This document shows positions 1 to 12,059 of a DNA stretch of 64,000 nt, one piece after another. Numbering within the stretch: position 1 is the stretch's first letter; each line of letters begins with the position of its first letter. The stretch covers positions 365,276,759 through 365,340,758 of the forward strand of contig NC_085141.1 in assembly GCF_024139115.2 (NCBI RefSeq), read 5' to 3'. The position numbers were made by a program, and so were the translations under genes. The notes beneath the pieces are model-generated. The model had not been told where the DNA came from. It saw only the letters and a list, made by a program, of their open reading frames with translations, and did not search any database. This DNA is from Armigeres subalbatus (taxonomy: Eukaryota > Arthropoda > Insecta > Diptera > Culicidae).

Positions 1-3000
1 CCAAACCAATCCAAACCAACCAAACCAATCCAAACCAATCCAAACCAACCAAACCAATCCAAACCAACCAAACCAATCCAAACCAATCCAAACCAATCCA
101 AACCAACCAAACCAATCCAAACCAATCCAAACCAACCAAACCAATCCAAACCAACCAAACCAATCCAAACCAACCAAACCAATCCAAACCAACCAAACCA
201 ATCCAAACCAATCCAAACCAATCCAAACCAATCCAAACCAACCAAACCAATCCAAACCAATCCAAACCAATCCAAACCAATCCAAACCAACCAAACCAAT
301 CCAAACCAATCCAAACCAACCAAACCAATCCAAACCAATCCAACCAATCCAAACCAATCCAAACCAATCCAAACCAATCCAAACCAATCCAAACCAACCA
401 AACCAATCCAAACCAATCCAAACCAATCCAAACCAACCAAACCAATCCGAATCCAATCCAAACCAATCCAAACCAACCAAACCAATCCAAACCAATCCAA
501 ACCAATCCAAACCAATCCAAACCAACCAAACCAATCCAAACCAATCCAAACCAATCCAAACCAATCCAAACCAATCCAAACCAATCCAAACCAACCAAAC
601 CAATCCAAACCAATCCAAACCAATCCAAACCAATCCAAACCAATCCAAACCAACCAAACCAATCCAAACCAACCAAACCAATCCAAACCAATCCAAACCA
701 ACCAAACCAATCCAAACCAATCCAAACCAACCAAACCAATCCAAACCAATCCAAACCAACCAAACCAATCCAAACCAATCCAAACCAACCAAACCAATCC
801 AAACCAACCAAACCAACCAAACCAATCCAAACCAATCCAAACCAACCAAACCAATCCAAACCAATCCAAACCAATCCAAACCAATCCAAACCAACCAAAC
901 CAATCCAAACCAACCAAACCAATCCAAACCAACCAAACCAATCCAAACCAATCCAAACCAATCCGAACCAACCAAACCAATCCAAACCAACCAAACCAAT
1001 CCAAACCAATCCAAACCAACCAAACCAACCAAACCAATCCAAACCAATCCAAACCAATCCAAACCAATCCAAACCAATCCAAACCAATCCAAACCAATCC
1101 AAACCAATCCAAACCAATCCAAACCAACCAAACCAATCCAAACCAATCCAAACCAATCCAAACCAATCCAAACCAACCAAACCAACCAAACCAATCCAAA
1201 CCAACCAAACCAATCCAAACCAATCCAAACCAATCCAAACCAATCCAAACCAATCCAAACCAACCAAACCAATCCAAACCAACCAAACCAACCAAACCAA
1301 TCCAAACCAACCAAACCAATCCAAACCAATCCAAACCAATCCAAACCAACCAAACCAATCCAAACCAATCCAAACCAATCCAAACCAATCCAAACCAACC
1401 AAACCAATCCAAACCAACCAAACCAATCCAAACCAACCAAACCAATCCAAACCAATCCAAACCAATCCAAACCAATCCAAACCAACCAAACCAATCCAAA
1501 CCAATCCAAACCAATCCAAACCAATCCAAACCAATCCAAACCAACCAAACCAACCAAACCAATCCAAACCAATCCAAACCAATCCAAACCAACCAAACCA
1601 ACCAAACCAATCCAAACCAATCCAAACCAACCAAACCAATCCAAACCAATCCAAACCAATCCAAACCAATCCAAACCAACCAAACCAATCCAAACCAATC
1701 CAAACCAATCCAAACCAACCAAACCAATCCAAACCAACCAAACCAATCCAAACCAACCAAACCAATCCAAACCAATCCAAACCAATCCAAACCAATCCAA
1801 ACCAATCCAAACCAATCCAAACCAATCCAAACCAACCAAACCAACCAAACCAATCCAAACCAACCAAACCAATCCAAACCAACCAAACCAATCCAACCAA
1901 TCCAAACCAATCCAAACCAATCCAAACCAATCCAAACCAATCCAAACCAATCCAAATCCAGTCCAAATCCCATCCAAACCAACCAAACCAATCCAAACCA
2001 ATCCAAACCAATCCAAACCAATCCAAACCAATCCAAACCAACCAAACCAATCCAAACCAATCCAAACCCATCCAAACCAATCCAAACCAATCCAAACCAA
2101 TCCAAACCAATCCAATCCAGATCCAATCCAAACCAATCCAAACCAATCCAAACCAATCCAATCCAAACCAACCCCAACCAACCAAACCAATCCAAACCAA
2201 TCCAAACCAATCCAAACCAATCCAAACCAATCCAAACCAATCCAAACCAATCCAAACCAATCCAATCCAACCAACCAAACCAATCCAAACCAATCCAAAC
2301 CAACCAAACCAATCCAAACCAATCCAAACCAATCCAAACCAATCCAAACCAACCAACCAAACCAAACCAATCCAAACCAACCAAACCAATCCAAACCAAT
2401 CCAAACCAACCAAACCAATCCAAACCAATCCAAACCAATCCAAACCAACCAAACCAATCCAAACCAACCAAACCAACCAAACCAATCCAAACCAATCCAA
2501 ACCAACCAAACCAACCAAACCAATCCAAACCAAACCAACCAAACCAACCAAACCAATCCAAACCAATCCAAACCAACCAAACCAACCAATCCAAACCAAA
2601 CCAACCAAACCAACCAAACCAACCAAACCAACCAAACCAATCCAAACCAACCAAACCAAACCAATCCAAACCAATCCAAACCAACCAAACCAATCCAAAC
2701 CAACCCAAACCAATCCAAACCAATCCAAACCAATCCAAACCAATCCAAACCAATCCAAACCAATCCAAACCAATCCAAACCAATCCAAACCAATCCAAAC
2801 CAATCCAAACCAATCCAAACCAATCCAAACCAACCAAACCAATCCAAACCAACCAAACCAATCCAAACCAATCCAAACCAATCCAAACCAATCCAAACCA
2901 ATCCAAACCAATCCAAACCAACCAAACCAACCAAACCAATCCAAACCAACCAAACCAACCAAACCAATCCAAACCAATCCAAACCAATCCAAACCAACCA

Positions 3001-5090
3001 AACCAATCCAAACCAACCAAACCAATCCAAACCAACCAAACCAACCAAACCAACCAAACCAATCCAAACCAACCAAACCAATCCAAACCAACCAAACCAA
3101 TCCAAACCAATCCAAACCAATCCAAACCAATCCAAACCAATCCAAACCAATCCAAACCAATCCAAACCAATCCAAACCAACCAAACCAATCCAAACCAAT
3201 CCAAACCAATCCAAACCAATCCAAACCAACCAAACCAATCCAAACCAATCCAAACCAATCCAAATCCAATCCGAACCCAAACTGAATCTAATCCAAACCA
3301 ACCAAACCAATCCAAACCAATCCAAACCAATCCAAACCAATCCAAACCAATCCAAACCAACCAAACCAATCCGAACCAATCCAAACCAATCCAAACCAAC
3401 CAAACCAATCCAAACCAATCCAAACCAATCCAAACCAATCCAAACCAATCCAAACCAATCCAAACCAATCCAAACCAACCAAACCAATCCAAACCAACCA
3501 AACCAATCCAAACCAACCAAACCAACCAAACCAATCCAAACCAACCAAACCAACCAAACCAATCCAAACCAACCAAACCAACCAAACCAATCCAAACCAA
3601 CCAAACCAACCAAACCAACCAAACCAACCAAACCAATCCAAACCAATCCAAACCAACCAAACCAATCCAAACCAACCAAACCAATCCAAACCAACCAAAC
3701 CAATCCAAACCAATCCAAACCAATCCAAACCAATCCAAACCAATCCAAACCAATCCAAACCAATCCAAACCAACCAAACCAATCCAAACCAATCCAAACC
3801 AACCAAACCAATCCAAACCAATCCAAACCAACCAAACCAATCCAAACCAATCCAAACCAATCCAAATCCAATCCAAACCAATCCAAACCAATCCAAACCA
3901 ATCCAAACCAATCCAAACCAATCCAAACCAATCCAAACCAATCCGAACCAACCGAACCAATCCAAACCAACCAAACCAATCCAAACCAATCCAAACCAAT
4001 CCAAACCAACCAAACCAACCGAACCAACCAAACCAATCCAAACCAACCAAACCAATCCAAACCAATCCAAACCAATCCAAACCAACCAAACCAATCCAAA
4101 CCAACCAAACCAATCCAAACCAATCCAAACCAATCCAAACCAATCCAAACCAATCCAAACCAATCCAAACCAATCCAAACCAATCCAAACCAATCCAAAC
4201 CAACCAAACCAATCCAAACCAACCAAACCAACCAAACCAATCCAAACCAATCCAAACCAATCCAAACCAATCCAAACCAATCCAAACCAATCCAAACCAA
4301 TCCAAACCAATCCAAACCAATCCAAACCAATCCAAACCAATCCAAACCAATCCAAACCAATCCAAACCAACCAAACCAATCCAAACCAACCAAACCAATC
4401 CAAACCAACCGAATCCAATCCGAACCAATCCAAACCAATCCAAACCAACCAAACCAATCCAAACCAATCCAAACCAATCCAAACCAATCCGAACCAATCC
4501 AAACCAATCCAAACCAACCAAACCAATCCAAACCAATCCAAACCAACCAACCAAACCAATCCAAACCAACCAAACCAATCCAAACCAATCCAAACCAATC
4601 CAAACCAATCCAAACCAACCAAACCAACCAAACCAATCCAAACCAATCCAAACCAACCAAACCAATCCAAACCAATCCAAACCAATCCAAACCAATCCAA
4701 ACCAATCCAAACCAATCCAAACCAATCCAAACCAATCCAAACCAATCCAAACCAACCAAACCAATCCAAACCAATCCAAACCAATCCAAACCAACCAAAC
4801 CAATCCAAACCAATCCAAACCAATCCAAACCAATCCAAACCAATCCAAACCAATCCAACCAAACCAATCCAAACCAACCAAACCAATCCAAACCAATCCA
4901 AACCAATCCAAACCAATCCAAACCAATCCAACCAATCCAAACCAATCCAAATCCAATCCAAATCCAATCCAAATCCAATCCAAATCCAATCCAAATCCAA
5001 TCCAAATCCAATCCAAATCCAATCCAAATCCAATCCAAATCCAATCCAAATCCAATCCAAATCCAATCCAAATCCAATCCAAATCCAATC
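1..5090. repeat. G-free 9/10-bp satellite array
   Basis: Uninterrupted array of the 10-mer CCAAACCAAT mixed with the 9-mer CCAAACCAA. The plus strand is almost free of G; rare exceptions are A-to-G changes giving CCGAA (near 449, 965, 3271, 3372, 3944, 4021, 4410, 4491). From about 4948 to 5090 the unit changes to the 11-mer CCAAATCCAAT, so the right edge is a distinct homogenised variant. Every reading frame of the consensus unit is stop-free on both strands, which explains a 592-codon open frame on the minus strand at 3288-5066 without any coding function. The left edge lies outside the window. Confidence 0.98.
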
Positions 5091-5091
5091 C

Positions 5092-5511
5092 TTCGCGCGG
5101 GTGTGTAAATTAATCAGAAAGTGAAAATTTGTTATTTGTCCAGTCGTGTTTCTCTTGTAAGAAAGTAGCCATCGAGCAAACGTTGTGCAGTGCGTGTTCT
5201 AGTCGAAGTAAATCACGAAGTTAATCGGGAAAATACGTAAGACACGCGTTGCTTTTCCGTTTTTGTATTATCATGAATATGGCGTCGTTCAAAAGAAATA
5301 ATTAGTCGCTTTCCAAGGCTATTTCCAACTGCGATCATGGAGATGCAGAGGATTCCTCGGTCTCTTGTAGCAATGAGTGTCAAACTAAATTTCCTCCCCT
5401 TATCCTAATTGATTGTGAGGACGAGGCCGGCATCGTTATTGCTCTTGAATTAAAGAAACTCCGAAGCATGTGCAGTGAGAATAGCTTTCTAGTCCCGAGT
5501 CTAGCCAAATG
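5092..5511 (+). pseudogene. Possible 5' end and ORF1 remnant of a LINE
   Basis: The satellite stops abruptly and is followed by a 5' UTR-like stretch, an ATG at 5272 and a broken reading frame: stop after about ten codons, then an open run from about 5300 to 5508. The run contains FPPLILIDCEDEAG and is rich in acidic residues, which resembles the N-terminal part of LINE ORF1 (Gag-like) proteins. No zinc knuckle or downstream ORF2 follows; the sequence runs into a 17-bp repeat array. The LINE assignment is inference from general appearance only. Confidence 0.3.
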
Positions 5512-5512
5512 A

Positions 5513-5735
5513 CCTTTTCGGCCAAATTACTTATTCGGCCAGTTGACCTATTCAGCTCAATGACCTATTCGGCCAAATGACCGTTTCGTCCATATGACTT
5601 TTTCGACTGAATGACCTTTTCGGCCAAATGTCCTTTTCGGCCAAATGACCTTTTCGGCCAAAGAACTTATTAATAATAATAGAAACTATAAATAATCTAT
5701 GGCCAAATGGCACTCGGCCAATTGTTCAGTCCATT
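5513..5735. repeat. 17-bp GGCCAAATGACCTTTTC tandem repeat
   Basis: About ten imperfect copies of a 17-bp unit (GGCCAAATGACCTTTTC) are followed by an AT-rich spacer and two last GGCCAA motifs near 5701 and 5717. The design resembles the repeat-built terminal arms of the MULE-like element at 18.2-20.0 kb (different motif), so this may be a terminal arm of a foldback or MULE-like element whose partner is missing. Confidence 0.6.
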
Positions 5736-7880
5736 TTATTATGATGTACTCTGAAGAATTTTTGGTTCCGACATTTCTAAAAGATCTTGATTAGGCAAAA
5801 CAGACATTATCAATGGGACTTGAATGATTAATTGATGAAGCTCTTATTTGACGTATAATGTGACTCAGAACGCTACTGAAAAGTAATCGCGATTTTAATT
5901 GAATCCGAATTAGGCTTCGCAGACAATGAAATAAAACTTTGTGCAGAAAATCAGTACAGCACCGTCTTTCCACCAATCCCGCGTCGCTGGCATCATCTCC
6001 ATCATCAATCAAGATTCTATCGCGTATTATGTACTGCTACAGAAGCACTCAGCTCCGATGCAAGTGCGATGAAGACGTTTTCCCCGACGACGATAGCGAC
6101 GAGGACAACAAGAGGACAAGCTTTCGATGTTTGCCAGCAGAAGCAAATAAGACAAGTCGCGCAGCGTGGGCGCGCGGGTCGGGTGGCTGACTTTCGCAGT
6201 GTTACACGATGACGACGGCGGATGGGAATGCAAACATATGGCTTCGAGCACACAAAAACCGGATGCACAAGAAGAGAATGGGAAAGTTATCTGCTTCCGT
6301 TCAACTCACCAGCTTGCAACAATGAGGCGCAAAGATGGTAACGACGAATCAGGTTATGCCAAGATATGCACAAAGCCAATCAAGGTGGAATGGTTGAGCA
6401 GCTTCTCCGGAGATGACGACGATTTGGGAAATGATTGGTTTTCTCGGTGTCTCAATTTTCTTCGGTAGCATTAGCTTTTCGGAATGCAGTTAACAGGTGG
6501 AATCAAGATCTTTAACAAGCTACTCCTTCACACTAGTGAATTGTATGGCAAAGAAAGCATAAATAAGTGAGTAAAAGAAGTGAGCATGAGAATTAATAAG
6601 CGAATGAAAAAACCCCACTTCCAGATTTGCAAAATTACTCAGATAGCAAGAGAATCAGTATATTAGTATGAGAGTGTGTAAAAAAAATAATAGATGTAAT
6701 TTGTTTCACTATAAAAATGTAACATACAATAATACGAGATCGTACGACGAAAACAGCATAATTGGGCAAAATGACAGTCATTTGCTGTGCGCAGTTCTAC
6801 GAGCTAAATGTGCATACAATTTTCACAAAACGAAGCCCATCCATGTTAACTTCCAAACAATTCCGAAGCGAAAAAAGCTGACTGATTGCTTCTGAAACCA
6901 AACTAAAGCCCACTCAATCAGGGAAATGTGTTTACCCTTGCCAACCGCCAACCGTTTCCATGCAGCTGGAAAGGTACAAAATTGACTGGCGTTCCACCTT
7001 TTGCCTACTCAAACAACAAAAGCACACACATCACGGGTCTTGCTGCCGCTGCTGCTGGTGGTGCTGCCTAGAATTTCAATCAACAAATTGTGATGGGTGC
7101 CTATCCCGCTGCTGATATGGGTTGAAGATAGAGTTCGATTTTCTACGTGCCAGTGCTTGTGTTTCCATATTAATTTTTTGTTCGTTTTTCGGCGAATCCG
7201 AATGACGTTGGAAGTACCTCTCAGATCGGATGCTCGATAAATATGAGTTCCCGTCAATCAGCATTCCGAGTGGTATCGGTGTGAGCAATCATAGAAAATA
7301 CACAAAACAAACAAAACGCTGTCAACTTGTCTACATTTTGCCCGTACGCGTGATGTTTGCAACCAAGCACGGTTTAATTCTTTCATGTAAAGTTAATAGG
7401 AGAAAGGAATTTTTCCTGTTTGGTTTCAAGTCAGAATGAGCATGTGAACTTATTCCTGAAAATATTGACTGTCCTTTTCTGAGCTGAACTGGTTGTTGTC
7501 CTTGCGAAGCTTTCCTGCCTCGAGCGATAATTTAATATGGGTGGTACGGTTGTTTAATTGGTCTCGAGCAGAATAATTTTGCACTTGATTACAGCGTTAG
7601 GAACACTGCCCGAATAATTATTGACACAGGTACAACGTTGGAAATGGAGGTCGATGGCATACAAATCCGCCTCGTTAAAACGCCTCTACTGAAATTTGAT
7701 TAAAATGAAAATGAATCTTTGGAACCGACGGAGAGGGAGTTTTCCGCGTAATTATGGACACTTTGAAAACACCACTTCTTAGAGGTGTTTAATTTAAATT
7801 AGTTTGAAATATCTTATTTGAAAATAAAAAAGTTTTATAGTAATTACTTCTAAGTTTGGAAATTTGAGTAAGAATTCCTA
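5736..7880. other. No gene recognised
   Basis: Open frames of 70-100 codons occur on both strands (for example 5939-6190 and 6166-6468 on plus, 7009-7257 on minus), but none has a recognisable domain and they overlap one another. A moderately GC-rich segment at 5940-6470 and a CTG-rich stretch near 7040 could be remnants of a host exon or UTR. I cannot support a gene. Confidence 0.5.
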
Positions 7881-7884
7881 AAAC

Positions 7885-8022
7885 TTTGTACAAAAAGTGT
7901 TTTTATCCCGACCAGACGATGAGCTTGATATTCTTAGGGCTATAACCGATCATTCGTAAGAACTCGTTTTGGACCGGTTGAAGTTTTTGTTGATTGATTA
8001 GAGCATATGTAGCTCTTTAAGA
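7885..8022 (-). pseudogene. LINE reverse-transcriptase C-terminal scrap, left half
   Basis: On the minus strand the sequence just outside the left end of the large hAT reads QKLQPVQNEFLRMIGYSP, which matches the conserved (K/Q)LQxVQNxFLRMI block downstream of the RT palm in Jockey- and CR1-type LINEs. It is short and interrupted. The 8-bp duplication CTTGCATC shows that this segment and 15943 onwards were contiguous before the hAT inserted, so both may belong to one decayed minus-strand LINE. Confidence 0.5.
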
Positions 8023-8802
8023 CTTGCATCTAGACCTGTGCGCCGGTCATATAATCGGCGGCGGCGGCGGCGTCACGGTGGTGCGCCGTTGGATTTTATC
8101 GGCGGCGGCGTGAACCGGCGTGGATGCAAAAATCAATGGCTAAAAAAATCAATTTAACGCGGATTTTTGATTTCACGCGGTTTTGATTCACACGTAACAT
8201 AATATAACTTAAATGAGCTTTGGCTGAGTAAGACTGGGGCACGATGACCAACCAAATTGAATATTTTCCTCAAAAGTTGGTAAAATATGCCAAAAAAGTT
8301 CTTGGTAGAGTTCCTGAAGGATTTTCCTACGATTTTTTTCTAAGTTTCATTAGAAATTCCTTTGTAGAATCCTATAAGAAATTCTGAGGAAACTCATATA
8401 GGCATTTTATCAAAAACCATTAAGGTTCTCGTTGGGAAATTCCTTTAGTAAAACCACAGGTAAAACCATAAAATATTCTTCCAGGATTAATTCGGAAATT
8501 TATTAAGGAATGAAATAGTTTCCGAAAGAATTCCTAAAAAAAATCCGAAGAAATTGCTGAAAAAATCTTTGAAGAGGTTCAGAACGGACTCTCCATAGAA
8601 TATTCTTTCAGGATTTCATTCGGAAATTTATTAAGGAATGAAATAGTTTCCGAAAGAATTCCTAAAACAATTTCCGAAGAAATTGTTGAAAAAATCTTCG
8701 AAGGGGTTCAGAAAGGACTCTCCGAGGGAATAGCGAAAAGAGTTTATAAAGACACTTCTCACAAAATTTTTGAAGGAATTTTTGAAAGAACTTAGTGTAA
8801 AA

Positions 8803-9045
8803 ATGCTTCATTCGAACTTGGCCAACTTCACTATTGATCCCACGACTGACTTCTCACAAATCACACCGAAGAAATACAAAACCGAACTAGCTTGTTTGCT
8901 TGCTAAATGTGGAGTGAAGACTCGTTTATTCATCATAAGGAACAAAGGTTTGGGCACGCAGGCCTTTCTTATTATATGCATAGGTATTTTATGATTTTGC
9001 CCGGTAGCACCGACATCAAAAATAGTTGACATTAGGGAACCGAAG
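8803..9045. other. Non-repetitive island inside the GGAATTCC array
   Basis: A stretch of about 240 bp lacks the surrounding repeat words and carries a 74-codon plus-strand frame (8770-8994) that includes NLANFTIDPTTDFSQITPKK. I recognise no family and see no TIRs or TSD. It may be a captured segment or an old insertion. Confidence 0.35.
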
Positions 9046-9239
9046 GAATTCCCGCAGAAAAATCAGGAAGAATCTTCTCAGTAAATTTCGAAAAAATGTT
9101 TAGGGAATTCCTAGATGAATTTCCGAATGGTTCCCAAAATCAATTTCCGAAGAAATTTCTTTGAATTAATTTCTGAAGAGATTCCCGAAAAAAATCAAAA
9201 GAAATGGAGAATGTTGTGACGGAACTATTGGGGGCCTTC

Positions 9240-9352
9240 ACAAATTACGTAACGTTGAATGGGGAGGGAGGGGGTCAAGCCGAGCGTTACGATCCATACA
9301 AAAAAAAATAAACCTTTCATACAAAAAGTGTTACGAGGGGTGGGAGTCCAAA
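9240..9352. mobile_element. Small MITE remnant (GGGGCCTTCACAAATTACGT family)
   Basis: The left end GGGGCCTTCACAAATTACGT and G-rich interior match the style of the short MITE at 36537-36668 (GGGGCGATTCAAATATGACGT). The expected inverted right end is not clear here; the right side ends in GTTACGAGGGG. Probably a truncated copy. Confidence 0.5.
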
Positions 9353-10261
9353 ATTACCGAAATTAGTAATTTTCAAAGAATTTTCAAAGGATTAGCCGTA
9401 GAAATTCCCAAGGAATTGTTTAAGGTAGTTCTGACAGAATTCCTATGGGAATTTGAGGAAAAGTTGTCAAAGAACTTGCTAAGGCACCCCTAGGGGAATT
9501 TCTAAAAAAATCAACATTTTTTTTCCTAAAAAAAATCCGAAGGAATTCTTAAAATAATCCTCCGTATTAATTTCCGAAGAAATTCCAAAGCAAACTTTCA
9601 AAGCCTAAACATATTTCCGATGGAATCTGTGATTGAAATTCTGTAGGAATTTTTAGAGGAATTCTAAAATATTTTCTGTCAAAATTTGCGAATGATTTTC
9701 GGAAGGTTTATCCGAAAGAATTTCTAAGGGAGAATTCCTACGGAAGAATTCCTAAAGGATGTTATGAAGCAATTCCTAAAGTAATTTCCTACGAAATTTT
9801 CAAAGAAATTTCCAAAAGAACGAAACGAATTTCCTAAGGTTCTTTTAAACAAAGGAATACGTGGAGGAAATTCTAACGTAATTCCTGAGGTAAATTTTAA
9901 GGACTATCCGCAAGAATTTCCGAAGAACTTTCCGGAATTCGTTTCAGGAGGACTTTTTGTAAAACTTTCTGAGGCAATTTCCTAAGGAATCCTGGAAGAA
10001 TCTTCAAAGGAAATTGTGAATAAATTACTGGGAAAAATTCCAAAGGAATTCTTGAAGAAAGTAAGGAATTATATCAGAAATACCCGTTGGCATTTTCTCC
10101 GAAATTAGGAATTTCTCCGTATTTCCCTTTGAGAATTCCTTAGGAAATTCCATCATAGAATCCTTTAAAAATACCTTTATCGATCCCTCTAGAACAGCGG
10201 TTCTCAACCTTTTTCTTGAGAGGTACCCCTTCGAACTATTGCATTAATTGAGGTACCCCCT

Positions 10262-11806
10262 CCTGAAAATAGGCTTCCACGGCTCTTAAAGAACATTTCG
10301 AAGCACTTGAATCTCTTAAAATTATTCTTCCACACCTTGATATGAGGCTTCTGAGCCTCTTGCATGGCGGCTTTCGAGCCACTTAAAAGGAGGCTTCCTT
10401 TGCATCTCGAAAGGACGCTTCTGGGCCTCTTGAAAATATGCTTCCAAGCTCAATGGAGGGAGGCTTGTGAGCCTCTTAAAATGAGGCCTTTGAGCCATTT
10501 GAAATTAGGGTTTCGAGCCTATTGAAAATAAGCTTCCAAGCCTCTTGGAAAATCGCTTGCGAATCTTTTGAAAATAGGCTTCCGAGCCTGTTAAAAGGAG
10601 GCTTACAAGCATCTTGAAAGGGACTTCCGAGCCTATTGAAAGGAGTTTCCCGAGCCTCTCAAAAGGAGCCATCCAAGCTGTTTTGAAAGAAGGCTTCCTA
10701 CCCTTTTAAAAGGCGGCTTCCGAGCCTCTTGGAAGTAGACTTTCGGGCGCCTTAAAACAAGGCTTTCGGCCTCTTGAAAAGAGGCTTCCCAGCCTGTTGA
10801 AAAGAAGCTTCCCAGCCTCTTGAAAGCAGGCTTCCGGGCTTCTTGGAAGACGAGCCTGTTGAAAGGAGCTTCCAAGCCTCTTGAAAATAGGCTTCCGAGC
10901 CACTTGAAAGTAGGCTTTCGAGACTCTTGCAAATAAGCTTCCGAACCTCTTGAAAATAGGCGTTCGAGCTTGTTAAAAGGAAGCTCCCGAGCCTGTTAAA
11001 AGGAGGCCTACAAGCCTCTTGAATAGAGGCTTCCGAGCCTCTTCAAAGGAGCTTCCCGAGCCTCTTGAAAGGAGCCATCCGAGCCTTTCGAAAGAAGGCT
11101 TCCGACCCTTTTAAAAGGCCGCTTCCGAGCCTCTTGAAAGTAGACTTCCGGGCGTCTTAAAACAAGGGATCCGGCCTCTTGAAAAGAGGCTTCCCAGTTT
11201 GTTCAAAAGAAGCTTTTCAGCCTCTTGAATGCAGGCTTCCGGGCTTCTTGGAAGACGGCTTTCAGGCTTCTTGAAAGTAGTCTTCCAAGTCTACTGGAGA
11301 GAGGCTTCTTAGCCTCTTGAAAGGAGTCTTCTGAGCTTTTTGAAAGAAGGCTTCCGACATTCTTGAAAGGAGGATTCTGAGCCTCTTGAAAGTAGCTCCC
11401 CGTGCCTCTTAAAAGGAAACATCCGAGCTTTTTGAAAGAATTCTTCCGACTCTTTTAAAAGGTGACTTCCGAGCCTCTTGGAAGTGGACTTCCGTGCAAC
11501 TTAAAACAAGGCTTCCGGCCTCTTGAAGGTAGTTATCCAAGCCTTTTAAACAGAACCTTTCGAGCTTTTTGAAAGAAGGCTTCAGACCTTCTTGAAAAGA
11601 GGCTTCTGAGCCTATTGAAAAGAAGATTCCGGGTATCTCAAAGCGAGGCTTCCTGGCCTCTTGAAAGAAGACTTGCAGGCCTCTTGAAAGGACGCTTCCA
11701 AGCCTCTTGAAAGGAGATTTCCAAGCATCTTGAAAGGATGCTTCCAAGCCTCTCGAAAAAAGGCTTCTGAACATCTTGGAAGGAGGCTTTCGAGCTGTCT
11801 GGGTGA
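10262..11806. repeat. 23-bp tandem array inside hAT B
   Basis: About sixty diverged copies of a unit close to AGGCTTCCGAGCCTCTTGAA(A)G with a 22-24-bp period. The unit contains GGCTTCCGAGCC, an interrupted palindrome. Because the period is not a multiple of three, the unit rotates through all frames and yields minus-strand pseudo-proteins with a 22-23-residue repeat (FKRLGSLFSRGLEASFQEA). These are not genes. Confidence 0.95.
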
Positions 11807-11819
11807 ATGTTTCCGAGAA

Positions 11820-12059
11820 GCAAAGCGCTCCGATCGAATAAACTTCGCCGCCGTTCCAAACTGACTATCTACAAAACGCTCATTCGGTGGGGTGCAGATG
11901 GTGAAGAAGGCGAATGAACCACGAGTCGCATCAGCTGTAGGGAGAACCATCCATCGTTCACCCCGCACGTATCCAGAATGACGGATAGTAATCTGGTGAA
12001 AATGGATCTTGACAACGATCCTACGCAGGTGCGCAGCGCGCAAGGTGGATCGATTGGGT
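11820..12059 (+). pseudogene. LINE RT C-terminal fragment, part 1 (same family as 52.3-55.5 kb)
   Basis: Plus-strand translation gives LRSNKLRRRSKLTIYKTLIR and then, after a deletion, residues matching MxDSNxVKMxLDNDPT and ARWID of the full-length minus-strand LINE at 52275-55536. About 30 codons around the RPVVLYG-to-VLRTIY block are missing. The fragment is split by hAT C, whose target site lies in the codons for the WID region. It continues at 13578. It has no function. Confidence 0.8.

Larger units (their letters stand above)
8260..10186. repeat. Degenerate GGAATTCC/GAAGAAATTCC array, left half
   Basis: AT-rich DNA built from diverged short repeats around GAAGAAATTCCGAAGGAATTCC. A near-duplicate of about 140 bp is visible (8480-8620 versus 8606-8750). 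Hundreds of short GGAATT/AATTCC words make this region weakly self-complementary. It is the internal filler of hAT-like element A and continues at 13896 after the nested hAT. No coding potential. Confidence 0.8.

Noticed and set aside
3288..5066. 592-codon minus-strand open frame with a GLDWFGLVWI repeat
   Set aside because: It is the translation of the simple satellite, whose unit lacks stops in all six frames.
1..5090. CRISPR array
   Set aside because: Units are contiguous 9-11-bp repeats without unique spacers, and the sequence is eukaryotic.
7009..7288. Minus-strand frames near a CTG-rich stretch as a gene
   Set aside because: Two overlapping short frames without a domain; a simple CTG/CAG-rich patch explains the openness.
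10633..11859. Minus-strand frames encoding FKRLGSLFSRGLEASFQEA repeats
   Set aside because: A 23-bp tandem array read through three frames; composition and period explain it entirely.
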